Source: Pseudoalteromonas marina (GTDB taxonomy: Bacteria > Pseudomonadota > Gammaproteobacteria > Enterobacterales > Alteromonadaceae). From it: a stretch of 64,000 nt of DNA. The notes beneath the pieces are model-generated. The model was given only the letters and a program-made list of their open reading frames with translations, was not told the DNA's origin and searched no databases. A program made the translations under genes and the position numbers. Below are positions 1 to 7,425 of this stretch, piece after piece; positions within the stretch are counted from its first letter, which is position 1, and each line of letters opens with the position of its first letter. The DNA lies in the NCBI RefSeq assembly GCF_000238335.3, contig NZ_AHCB03000012.1, forward strand, positions 434,001 to 498,000. Direction: 5' to 3'.

Positions 1-227
1 CAGAGGTGGTGCCGCAGTTTTATAATCAGCATTTTAAAGGCCGAATGTTGAGTATAGATGTGGCGCAAATAAGTTATCAAGCAGCGTATAGGCGCTCAGC
101 CCGTGCCGAATTTAATTATTCACTTCGCATGTCGTTATGGCGTAAAAATAGCGCACAGCAATGGCAAATGGTGTTTCATCAAGGCACACCGTGCGCTGCT
201 TTTACAATTTCAATGGACGACGAGTAA
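1..227 (+). CDS. NTF2-like/DUF4440-type protein, C-terminal end only
   Basis: The reading frame is open from the first base of the window and ends with TAA at 225-227, so the start lies upstream. The visible 74 or so residues contain a Y-S-L-R-x-S-L-W-R-K block followed by W-Q-M-V-F-H-Q-G-T-P, the closing strands typical of SnoaL/DUF4440 proteins with an NTF2 fold. Such proteins are small soluble proteins of mostly unknown substrate. No function can be given from this fragment. The next gene starts 54 bases downstream, so it could share a transcript with the two-component pair, but nothing proves this. Confidence 0.6.
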   Translation, partial: EVVPQFYNQHFKGRMLSIDVAQISYQAAYRRSARAEFNYSLRMSLWRKNSAQQWQMVFHQGTPCAAFTISMDDE

Positions 228-281
228 CGTTTTACCTCAACTCATTTTTATATATTAAATTGGAAAATCATTGTTTTGTTA

Positions 282-1517
282 ATGCAAACTGATCCCACTA
301 TCAGCCGTTTACTTATGCTACGAAGCGGCGCCATTGCAGTACAATTAATTGCAGTATTAAGTGTTTATTTTTTACTTGATTACCAATTGGCATTACTGCC
401 CTTACTTGGTGTTATTGCTTTAGAAGCTGCGTTTCAATTAGTCAGTCTATTTGCTTACCGACACGTTAGCCACGCTAAACCCTCGGTTATGCTGATGCAA
501 CTCACTGCTGACGTTTTGTTTTTAACTGTTTTGCTTTCTTTAAGTGGCGGCGCAACTAATGCATTTGTGTCGTTATTATTACTGCCCATCATGATAGCAG
601 CGGTAACACTACGTGAAAAAGGCTTAGTCTATATTGCTTTGCTTGCCATTGCTGCATACAGCTTTTTGTTAATAAACATGCCCGATCACAGTATGCATCA
701 AATGAACATGAGCGGCCACTTTGTTGGCATGTGGGTTAACTTTGTTTTAAGTACCAGTGTAATAGCGCTTGTGATAGGGGCTATGAGCCGTGCACTAAAA
801 GAACGCGAACGCGTCATTGCTAAAGCACGAGAAAAACAACTACGAAATGAGCAACTAGTAACGCTTGATGGAGCTGCAGCACAAATAACTCATCAGTTAG
901 CAACACCGATAGCTAACTTACAACTGTTGTTTGAAGAATTATTAGAGGAGCAACCAAACAATATTATAGTTAAACAGATGCAAACCCCACTTGAACAATG
1001 TCGCGATCAGCTCAATAGTTTTAGAGCGCTATCGGAGCAAATACGGGTTAAAAATGCTAAAGATCAAATAACCATAGCTCAATTACAAACAGCCATTAAC
1101 GATACCTTTTTATTACAATACCCCGGTCAACATATAAAATGGTTTTCACCTCCCATTAATGCGATTCTTTTAAGTGATGCGATGTTATTGCCTGCTATAT
1201 TAAATTTATTGCAAAATGCAGCTACGGCTAATCAAAAACAAGGTAAAACAGAGCTTGAGTTAAGCTGGGAGCTTAACCAGCAAGATCAATGTATAGATTT
1301 ATTAATCCGTGATTTTGGCGATGGGTTTACGCCCTCACAACTAGCTGAACTAGGGGGGCAGGTAATGCCTAGCGAACAAGGCATGGGTTTGGCCGTGTTG
1401 TTATCTAACGTCACGTTTGAGCGACTAAATGGCTCACTAACCTTATTTAACCATAAAGAAGGCGGTGCCGTAGCAAAGGTACAATTAGCCATTATTAATA
1501 ACGAGCAAACAGCATAA
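282..1517 (+). CDS. RegB/PrrB-type redox sensor histidine kinase
   Basis: Membrane histidine kinase of 411 residues. About six hydrophobic segments fill residues 10-170 and include GGATNAF (89-95), which corresponds to the quinone-sensing GGxxNPF loop of RegB. The H-box ITHQLATPI places the phosphorylated histidine at H204. C240, in EQCRDQL 36 residues later, sits where RegB carries its redox-active cysteine. N-box (LLPAILNLLQNA) and G-box (IRDFGDGF) follow. ATG at 282 is preferred over the in-frame TTG at 276. Its stop TAA shares one base with the start of the response regulator, so the pair is translationally coupled. It probably reads respiratory redox state through the quinone pool; the target genes are not visible. 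Confidence 0.85.
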   Translation: MQTDPTISRLLMLRSGAIAVQLIAVLSVYFLLDYQLALLPLLGVIALEAAFQLVSLFAYRHVSHAKPSVMLMQLTADVLFLTVLLSLSGGATNAFVSLLLLPIMIAAVTLREKGLVYIALLAIAAYSFLLINMPDHSMHQMNMSGHFVGMWVNFVLSTSVIALVIGAMSRALKERERVIAKAREKQLRNEQLVTLDGAAAQITHQLATPIANLQLLFEELLEEQPNNIIVKQMQTPLEQCRDQLNSFRALSEQIRVKNAKDQITIAQLQTAINDTFLLQYPGQHIKWFSPPINAILLSDAMLLPAILNLLQNAATANQKQGKTELELSWELNQQDQCIDLLIRDFGDGFTPSQLAELGGQVMPSEQGMGLAVLLSNVTFERLNGSLTLFNHKEGGAVAKVQLAIINNEQTA

Positions 1518-2041
1518 TGAAGTTACTAATAATTGAAGATGATATAAATTTAGCCAGTACGCTTGCTAGGCGTTTAACTAAGCAAGGCTTTATATGTGAC
1601 GTTGCGCATAATCAAAGTGATGCGTTACTTCGTGCGCGCCAATTAGTACCCGACTCTATTTTATTAGACATGAAACTTGGGGACGACAATGGCTTAATGC
1701 TTATAAAGCCACTGCGCAACTTATTAGAAAATACACATATAGTCTTATTAACTGGGTTTGCTAGCATTGCCACTGCGGTTGAAGCAATGCGCTTAGGGGC
1801 AAACGATTATTTAACTAAACCTATTGATATGGCAACATTATTAAAAGCACTTAATAACGAAACAAGTGAGCTTCAAACGAGTATTGATGATGCTGTTATG
1901 TCGCCTGAACGCTTAGAATGGGAGCATATTCAGCAAGTGCTACACAGTAATAATGGCAATATATCGGTCACAGCTAGGCAATTAAATATGCATAGACGCA
2001 CATTGCAACGTAAGTTACAAAAAAAGCCGGTCCAGCACTAA
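1517..2041 (+). CDS. RegA/PrrA/ActR-type response regulator
   Basis: Response regulator of 174 residues, partner of the kinase just upstream (one-base overlap of TAA and ATG). The receiver domain has acidic residues D8/D9, phosphoacceptor D51 in ILLDMKLGD, T79 and K101 in the conserved positions. The short C-terminus (from about 130) carries a Fis-type helix-turn-helix: VTARQLNMHRRTLQRKLQK. A receiver directly joined to a Fis-like DNA-binding domain without an AAA domain is the RegA/ActR layout. In related bacteria this regulator controls genes of respiration and energy metabolism; the regulon here is unknown. Confidence 0.88.
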   Translation: MKLLIIEDDINLASTLARRLTKQGFICDVAHNQSDALLRARQLVPDSILLDMKLGDDNGLMLIKPLRNLLENTHIVLLTGFASIATAVEAMRLGANDYLTKPIDMATLLKALNNETSELQTSIDDAVMSPERLEWEHIQQVLHSNNGNISVTARQLNMHRRTLQRKLQKKPVQH

Positions 2042-2058
2042 TCGCTTAAGGAAAATAA

Positions 2059-2481
2059 ATGAGTGAAAATGCAGTCACACTAATGCGTAATCGAAAAATT
2101 ATATTATTCGATGCGCAGTGTAAATTATGTAGTGCGTGGTGTAATTTTATAATTAGTAACGATACCAATGCCATTTTTAAACTATGCAGCGTGCAATCCC
2201 CAAAAGGTGAACTGCTATTAACTCACTTTGGTTTTTCAACTACCCAATACGCTTCGATGGTGTACTTACAAAACGGCAAAGTGTTCACACAAAGCCACGC
2301 TTTTTTTGAAGTAGTGAAGCAGCTTGGTTACCCTTACAAACTAGCCACTATTTTTAGTGTTTTCCCAAACACCTTTAATAATTGGCTGTACGATAAAATT
2401 GCTCTAAACCGTTATACCTTATTTGGAAAATATCAGTATTGCCGTATCCCTTCTAAAAGTGACGAACTGCACTATTTATAA
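2059..2481 (+). CDS. DUF393 (DCC family) thiol-disulfide oxidoreductase-like protein
   Basis: 140 residues with the DCC signature near the N-terminus: LFDAQCKLCSAWC, a CxxC within the D-x-x-C pattern of DUF393 proteins, which are predicted thioredoxin-fold oxidoreductases. The remaining sequence (residues 40-140) matches the expected length of the family. It begins 18 bases after the response regulator with AAGGAAAATAA before ATG, so it is probably the third gene of the RegB/RegA operon; a thiol-active protein would suit a redox operon, but this is inference. A second DUF393 protein lies at 6907-7305. Confidence 0.8.
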   Translation: MSENAVTLMRNRKIILFDAQCKLCSAWCNFIISNDTNAIFKLCSVQSPKGELLLTHFGFSTTQYASMVYLQNGKVFTQSHAFFEVVKQLGYPYKLATIFSVFPNTFNNWLYDKIALNRYTLFGKYQYCRIPSKSDELHYL

Positions 2482-2550
2482 AGCCAATTAGATGCCCTCA
2501 AACAGTAGCTGTGCTAAAATCGCCGCGTTTTAAATTATCAGGGCTTTGAA

Positions 2551-2829
2551 ATGGCAAGTACAGCGCACGCACTCCACATATTGGTTAAGCACAAAGAAAT
2601 AGCAGAAGACATTATTAAGCAATTAGGTAAAGGTGCAAAATTTCAAACCTTAGCTAAAAAGTATTCGTCGTGCCCATCGGGTAAAAAAGGCGGTGACTTA
2701 GGTGAATTTAGACGCGGGCAAATGGTTCCGCAGTTTGACAAAATAGCCTTTAATGGCGCTATTTTAGAGCCACACCTAGTTAAAACTAAATTTGGCTGGC
2801 ATGTTATTAAAGTACTTTATCGTACTTAG
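2551..2829 (+). CDS. ppiC: Parvulin-type peptidyl-prolyl cis-trans isomerase PpiC
   Basis: Single-domain parvulin of 92 residues, the same size as Escherichia coli PpiC. Family landmarks in order: [15 protein letters not shown] at the start, the middle block [23 protein letters not shown], and the closing [10 protein letters not shown] with the conserved active-site histidines. There is no signal peptide, so it acts in the cytoplasm, catalysing cis-trans isomerisation of peptide bonds before proline. It stands alone with a strong terminator 40 bases downstream. Confidence 0.95.
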   Translation: MASTAHALHILVKHKEIAEDIIKQLGKGAKFQTLAKKYSSCPSGKKGGDLGEFRRGQMVPQFDKIAFNGAILEPHLVKTKFGWHVIKVLYRT

Positions 2830-2867
2830 TTTATTTTAATTAAAGATGTATCTTTGGGTATATAAAT

Positions 2868-2894
2868 AAGGCTGCAATGTGCAGCCTTTTTTTG
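2868..2894. terminator. Bidirectional terminator between ppiC and the TonB-domain lipoprotein gene
   Basis: Nine-base stem AAGGCTGCA (2868-2876), three-base loop, TGCAGCCTT (2880-2888), then a T-run on the plus strand and A-rich sequence upstream that gives T-rich sequence on the minus strand. It lies between convergent genes and can serve both. A nearly identical hairpin lies at 3372-3400. Confidence 0.85.
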
Positions 2895-2907
2895 TTTTAG
2901 TTAGTTA

Positions 2908-3255
2908 TTATTTTTCTAAATTAAAATCTATAGTCATTTCTAAGTCTTCATCAACTACTGCAATACCATTAACTACTTTAGGTGCGTAACGCCATTTAGA
3001 AAGAGAGCGAATTGCAGCTTTATCAAAAGTTTTAACAGGCTCAGCTTTGATCACCTTAATATTAATTGGCTTACCAGATGTATCTACATCAAAAGACATT
3101 GTCACGCTACCTTCTATCTTTTCACGGGCGTTTTTAATTGGATATTCCGGAGGACTCGGCATTATAAGCGTAGAGTGAGGGCTATCAGCTAGAGGTGTTG
3201 TCGAACATGCAGTTAAAAGAAACAGTGAAGTTAGTGTTGTAATTATATATTTCAT
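2908..3255 (-). CDS. Short lipoprotein with a TonB C-terminal domain
   Basis: ATG at 3255 is preferred over the longer frame to 3363 because it follows AAAGGGA at good spacing and opens a lipoprotein signal, MKYIITTLTSLFLLTAC (Cys17 lipidated). The mature protein is under 100 residues. P-E-Y-P (about residues 34-37), GSVTMSFDVDTSGK and the later AIRSLSKWRYAPKVVNG are the signature of the TonB C-terminal domain. It has no N-terminal membrane anchor and no proline-rich spacer, so it cannot span the periplasm like classical TonB. It may work in the periplasm or at the outer membrane with a receptor or with cell wall; partner unknown. Confidence 0.8.
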   Translation of the reverse strand: MKYIITTLTSLFLLTACSTTPLADSPHSTLIMPSPPEYPIKNAREKIEGSVTMSFDVDTSGKPINIKVIKAEPVKTFDKAAIRSLSKWRYAPKVVNGIAVVDEDLEMTIDFNLEK

Positions 3256-3371
3256 TATAAATCCCTTTATAGGTACTATTATTGATTTGTTAAATTTAGT
3301 TTCTATAATGACACCAAAAGAGAACGAAGGTAAATAACAAGTTTGTATTATTTTTGAACTCATAAATATAT

Positions 3372-3401
3372 AAGAAAGGCTGCAATCTGCAGCCTTTCTT
3401 T
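3372..3401. terminator. Hairpin terminator after the FrnE-like gene
   Basis: Perfect 13-base stem AAGAAAGGCTGCA (3372-3384), loop ATC, and complementary arm 3388-3400. It lies between two minus-strand genes, just downstream of the FrnE-like gene. Its central 21 bases differ at one position from the hairpin at 2868-2888, so the TonB-domain gene is flanked by two near copies. Confidence 0.75.
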
Positions 3402-3422
3402 ATTTTAAAATTTATTTGTATA

Positions 3423-4082
3423 TCAAGCGTCTTGCTTGGCTTCTTCTTCGCTAATTTGTTTTAGTGCTTGAATAAATGAGTCGCTTGGTTGTCCGCCAGT
3501 GAGTGCGTATTTATCGTTTATGATAAACGTAGGGACTGAGGTAATACCCATTTGTTTAAAGTTATTTTGCTCTTGGCGTACAGCTTGAACGTATTTATCT
3601 GAGTGCAAAATATTTCGGGCTTCTTCTTTATCAAGGCCAACACTTTCGACAACATCAAGCAGAGCGTCTTCTTGGTTTAAGTATTTTAAATCGGTGAAGT
3701 GCGCTTCAAAAAAGGCGAGTTTTAACTCGGTTTGCTTATCTTCTTCGCGTGCCCACATTAATAAACGATGCAAATCAAAGCTGTTGATCATGATACGTTT
3801 GCCATCAAAGTTAAACGTAAATCCAGCACGCTTTCCTGCTTCAAACATGTTTTTACGATTTTCATCGCCTTGTTCTTCAGTTAGGTTGTACTTTTGCATT
3901 AAATGCTCGTTTAAGTCTTGACCTTCAACTGGCATATCTGGATTTAGCTCAAAAGGATGCCATGTAATATCTGCACTCATTTCGTCTTTAAGTTGGCCAA
4001 GTGCTGTCTCAAGATTTTTATAACCTACTACACACCATGGGCACATTACGTCTGACACGATATCAATTTTAAAATTTTTCAT
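3423..4082 (-). CDS. DsbA-family oxidoreductase, FrnE subfamily
   Basis: 219 residues from ATG at 4082, chosen because AAGGA sits at the right distance and the protein then begins at the thioredoxin fold. The active site CPWC is at residues 14-17 in DIVSDVMCPWC, a helical insertion follows, and the cis-proline loop is SVPTFII near residue 185. No signal peptide is present, so unlike DsbA it is cytoplasmic. FrnE proteins are linked to disulfide chemistry under oxidative stress; the substrate here is unknown. It is a single gene bounded by terminators. Confidence 0.88.
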   Translation of the reverse strand: MKNFKIDIVSDVMCPWCVVGYKNLETALGQLKDEMSADITWHPFELNPDMPVEGQDLNEHLMQKYNLTEEQGDENRKNMFEAGKRAGFTFNFDGKRIMINSFDLHRLLMWAREEDKQTELKLAFFEAHFTDLKYLNQEDALLDVVESVGLDKEEARNILHSDKYVQAVRQEQNNFKQMGITSVPTFIINDKYALTGGQPSDSFIQALKQISEEEAKQDA

Positions 4083-4148
4083 ATTCATCCTTTTGCGGAT
4101 TGCTTTTGTATAAAAGGGATATTGGGATGAACTGGACTTTATCAACGA

Positions 4149-4182
4149 ATAAAATAAAAAGAGCAGCTAAACAGCTGCTCTT
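4149..4182 (-). terminator. Terminator after the M24 peptidase gene
   Basis: Ten-base perfect stem (4159-4168 with 4173-4182, loop AAAC) followed on the minus strand by a T-rich run (complement of 4149-4160). It lies just downstream of the stop codon of the M24 peptidase at 4190. Confidence 0.85.
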
Positions 4183-4189
4183 GAAGGAA

Positions 4190-5410
4190 TTAAGCGTTAA
4201 GCCCAAATGGGTCGTCGATACTGTGGCTAGGCTCTGTAAACCAATGAGGGCCGTTGTCGGTCATATAAAAATGATCCTCTAAACGCACCCCAAATTCATC
4301 GGGTATCACTAGCATTGGCTCGTTACTAAAGCACATGCCTGGGGCAAGTGGGGTTTTATCACCGCCAACTAAGTATGGCCATTCGTGAATATCTAAACCA
4401 ATACCATGGCCAGTTCGATGCGGGCAACCCGGTGTTTGGTACTGCGGGCCCAGCCCTTGAGCCGCTAAATAGTTACGAGCACCTGCGTCAACATCTTCGC
4501 ATGTAGTACCAATGTTTGCGGTGTTAAATGCGGCCAGTTGCGCTGCTTTTTCGTGATCCCAAAACATGCGCTGGCGCGGTGTTGGTTCACCAAATACATA
4601 GGTGCGGGTTATATCTGAAAGGTAATCGTGTACTTTACAACCGGTATCTATTAATACCATATCGCCTTTTTTAAGCACTTGCGCATCTTTAACACCATGT
4701 GGAAACGACGTTGCTACGCCAAACAGTACAATACAAAAATAGTTGCCCGGAGCACCTACTTTTTGATGCGCTTTTTTTATAAAGGCTTCTACTTCTGTGG
4801 TGGTAATACCTTCGTAAAGCATACTCGCAGTGGCTTGGTGAACGGCTAAGGTCATGTCCATTGCGCACTGCATAAGTGCTAATTCGTTAACCGATTTGTG
4901 CATACGGCAATGTGCAGTAACACTTTGCGCATTGATAATATTCAAGCCTTTTTGCGCTTTGTTAATACCATCGAATATAAAAAACTGTGCGCTTTCATCG
5001 ATGCCGATGGTGGCGTCGTCACTAATGTTTAGTTGCTTTAATACGCTAACAAATAGCGCATAAGGGTTTTCGTGCTCTTGCCAGCCGTGTATGGGCCCTT
5101 CAACCACTTTAAAGCCATCTAGAGTACCAATTTCAAAATAAGGTGCTATGTACTGTACTTCACCAATCGCAGGTAAAATTGCGCCAACCATACGCTCACT
5201 CGCATACCACTTCATACCCGTAAAGTAGGTGAGGTTGGTCCCTGCATTTAGGTAAATTGCATCAATGTTATTAGCTGTCATATAAGCTTGTGCTTTTGCT
5301 ATACGTTCAATGTGTTCGTCAGTCTGAATAGGTGTTAACGATTGGGTCATATTACTTAAGCTGGCCAATGCTTGCTCTGGGGTTTGCGTGCCAATACCGA
5401 TTGTGCTCAT
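4190..5410 (-). CDS. M24 family metallopeptidase (Xaa-Pro aminopeptidase-like)
   Basis: 406 residues. The N-terminal creatinase-like domain (about 30-165) is followed by the pita-bread catalytic domain. Five metal ligands are visible: Asp in VLIDTGCK, Asp in LSDITRTY, His in HRTGHGIGLDIHE, Glu in CFSNEPML and Glu in GVRLEDHF. The family cleaves the bond before proline in peptides using two metal ions. No signal peptide is seen, so it probably recycles peptides in the cytoplasm. ATG at 5410 is supported by AAGGAG eight bases upstream. Single-gene unit. Confidence 0.9.
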   Translation of the reverse strand: MSTIGIGTQTPEQALASLSNMTQSLTPIQTDEHIERIAKAQAYMTANNIDAIYLNAGTNLTYFTGMKWYASERMVGAILPAIGEVQYIAPYFEIGTLDGFKVVEGPIHGWQEHENPYALFVSVLKQLNISDDATIGIDESAQFFIFDGINKAQKGLNIINAQSVTAHCRMHKSVNELALMQCAMDMTLAVHQATASMLYEGITTTEVEAFIKKAHQKVGAPGNYFCIVLFGVATSFPHGVKDAQVLKKGDMVLIDTGCKVHDYLSDITRTYVFGEPTPRQRMFWDHEKAAQLAAFNTANIGTTCEDVDAGARNYLAAQGLGPQYQTPGCPHRTGHGIGLDIHEWPYLVGGDKTPLAPGMCFSNEPMLVIPDEFGVRLEDHFYMTDNGPHWFTEPSHSIDDPFGLNA

Positions 5411-5539
5411 GGGATTCTCCTTGGAATTTTCGCTATTGTGCGCAATGCATTTTTAAAATTCAATGTTCTGCGATTAGCAACATCGATTGGGATTGTGAGT
5501 GCGTTGGGGCTAAGTTGGGTTATGTGTTTGCCATGATAA

Positions 5540-5564
5540 AGGGGTGAAATACACCCCTAAAAGT
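5540..5564 (-). terminator. Possible terminator after the flavin reductase gene
   Basis: Seven-base stem AGGGGTG (5540-5546) with CACCCCT (5552-5558) and loop AAATA, directly after the stop codon at 5564. On the minus strand the following T-tract is short (TTTATC), so strength is uncertain. Confidence 0.5.
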
Positions 5565-6172
5565 TATTTTTTTGCGTAGGGAAGGCGCGTTAATTTATTT
5601 GCTGTGTGGTAGCTGTCAAGGCCTGTAACCGCGACAGTATCAATGGCTTGTAAATCTAGAAATCCATCGCTTTGCAGAGCGGTTTCATCTAAATACACAT
5701 CGACAATTTCACCAATCACTAGTTCAGTTCCGTTAATTTCAAGATGTTTACTTTCAACAAATTTTACTGAGTATTTTAAGCGACTCTCTTTGACAAAAGG
5801 AGCCGAAAACTCATTTAAGTACTCAGGTGTTAACCCTGTTTCCTCAAATTCGGATTCGTCTTTGTCGTAGCGTGCTGAGGTTTGATGCGCTTGTTTATAA
5901 ATAGACTTATTTACCTGATTGATAGTGTAAACACCCGTTTGTAATATATTTTCAAACGTATGGCGCGGTACACTGTGTGGGCGCATTATCATACCTACGA
6001 GGGGAGGGTGAGCACCCAAATGAATAACCGAACTAACAATCGATAAATTAGTGTTGCCTAGTAGGTCTTGTGTGCCTATTAGGTTTGCACTTTTAAACCC
6101 AGATAACGAGTTTATTAAATGTGTACGAGTACGTTTTTCAAGTGCGTCGATACGCGCTTTAGTAAAATGCAT
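5564..6172 (-). CDS. Flavin reductase-like (FMN-binding split barrel) protein
   Basis: 202 residues of the flavin reductase-like split-barrel family. The visible features are the N-terminal NSLSGFKSANLIGT, the core block LSIVSSVIHLGAHPPLVGMIMRP, and HTFENILQTGVYTINQV, which form the FMN-binding barrel. It would use NAD(P)H to reduce flavin or act as an FMN-dependent oxidoreductase; the partner is not known. It starts nine bases after the SDR gene, so it is the third gene of a DUF393/SDR/flavin reductase operon. AAGGA precedes the ATG. Confidence 0.82.
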   Translation of the reverse strand: MHFTKARIDALEKRTRTHLINSLSGFKSANLIGTQDLLGNTNLSIVSSVIHLGAHPPLVGMIMRPHSVPRHTFENILQTGVYTINQVNKSIYKQAHQTSARYDKDESEFEETGLTPEYLNEFSAPFVKESRLKYSVKFVESKHLEINGTELVIGEIVDVYLDETALQSDGFLDLQAIDTVAVTGLDSYHTANKLTRLPYAKK

Positions 6173-6181
6173 TTTAAATCC

Positions 6182-6910
6182 TTACCACGGTATAGTTGAG
6201 CCTTGCCAATCTAAATAAGCTGGCTCGCCATTTAGTTCTAAATCAGGGTTGTTATTTGTTAAGTCAAAAATTTGGTGTGCTACAAATTCAGGTGTAAACA
6301 ATTTGCCTTCGGGTACATTTTTTTGAAAAGGCTTAGATAGGTCAGTGTCAGTTGTACCGGGATGAAATAGCACAAGCTTGGTGTTCTTTGCACGACGAGC
6401 AAGCTCTACTGCGGCAGTTTTAAATAACATGTTAAGGGCTGATTTAGATGCTCGATAACTGTACCAGCCTCCCATTTTGTTGTCGTTGATACTACCTACT
6501 CGTGCACTTAAGGCGGTTATAGTGCAGTGCGTTTTATGATTGATTAAAGGCAAAACGCTTTGTAAGCAGAGCAATGGGGTAAGCGTATTTGCGTTTAGTA
6601 ACAAATTAAAATAATCAGCGTTGATGTCTTCAAGCTTTTTTTCTGGCATGTGCTCGGAGTTATGTAACTTACCGTTGAACATTATTACCTGGTGTATGTC
6701 GGCTTGCTCATCTTTTAAATGTTGAGTAAGGCCAAATAAGCTGTCAGTAGAGTAATCAGTATTGTAAAAAGTAATGTTGTTACTGTCTTGTGGAACATGG
6801 TTACTTGAACTGACGCATACAATGTTAAATTCAATTGTTTGGTTTTGAAGGTGCTTCACGTAGGCTTTAGCAATCGCGCTACTAGCGCCAAAAAGAATAA
6901 TTGTCTTCAT
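6182..6910 (-). CDS. Short-chain dehydrogenase/reductase (C-factor-like)
   Basis: 242 residues from ATG at 6910, supported by AAGGA seven bases upstream. The dinucleotide motif is GASSAIAK (residues 8-15), lacking the last glycine of the usual GxxxGxG. The catalytic block is YSYRASKSALN (YxxxK) after a serine-containing strand, ITALSARVGSI. The ATG overlaps the TGA of the upstream DUF393 gene by four bases, so translation is coupled. Substrate unknown; it resembles CsgA/C-factor type SDRs more than metabolic ones. Confidence 0.85.
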   Translation of the reverse strand: MKTIILFGASSAIAKAYVKHLQNQTIEFNIVCVSSSNHVPQDSNNITFYNTDYSTDSLFGLTQHLKDEQADIHQVIMFNGKLHNSEHMPEKKLEDINADYFNLLLNANTLTPLLCLQSVLPLINHKTHCTITALSARVGSINDNKMGGWYSYRASKSALNMLFKTAAVELARRAKNTKLVLFHPGTTDTDLSKPFQKNVPEGKLFTPEFVAHQIFDLTNNNPDLELNGEPAYLDWQGSTIPW

Positions 6911-7305
6911 TTTTTTCCTTTTGATTTTATGGCGCACTGGCCGTTGTTGCACTGGGTGTTTGGCATTAAAAACCTACTAATAGAGTGCCTATGTTTTGCA
7001 AAAAAAATATAGCCCCAATCTGCAAAAATACGAATAACAGGCAAGCGAAAAATTTTCAACCAGCGGTGTTTTCCAACTGTTTTCCACGCTTGATACGTTA
7101 CGTCTAGCCCATAAATTATCTCACCATTTTTTAGTTGCGCTTGTAGGTATGTAAGTGCTTGGTTTTTGTTTATATGCCTGTAGCGCTCGCTAAAATCAGC
7201 AGCATTTAAATCCTCGAGGGTAATTAAGCTGTGTTTATCTGCTTGTTTTAACTGTTGCATTTCAGTGCTGCAAAGTGGGCAGTTACCGTCGTAAAAAATG
7301 ATCAT
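6907..7305 (-). CDS. DUF393 (DCC family) protein
   Basis: 132 residues beginning directly with the DCC motif MIIFYDGNCPLC, a CxxC in a predicted thioredoxin fold. The region FRLPVIRIFADWGYIFFAKHR is the usual DUF393 second half. A late CNNGQC pair near the C-terminus could add a further thiol site. It is the first gene of a three-gene minus-strand operon with the SDR (ATGA overlap) and the flavin reductase, and is divergent from ppc. It is the second DUF393 protein in the window, with little identity to the one at 2059 beyond the motif. Confidence 0.82.
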   Translation of the reverse strand: MIIFYDGNCPLCSTEMQQLKQADKHSLITLEDLNAADFSERYRHINKNQALTYLQAQLKNGEIIYGLDVTYQAWKTVGKHRWLKIFRLPVIRIFADWGYIFFAKHRHSISRFLMPNTQCNNGQCAIKSKGKK

Positions 7306-7425
7306 ACCAGTGCTTTGTGATTATTTTATCTATACTTTTTTACGACATGACATTGCAAATGGATCTATTAAATATGCGCTCATAATGATATTAATAGTCC
7401 TCCATGAAACAAAGGAGACTGAGAA

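Noticed and set aside
3256..3363. Extended N-terminus of the TonB-domain protein
   Set aside because: The extension precedes a complete lipoprotein signal and has no ribosome site; ATG at 3255 is well supported.
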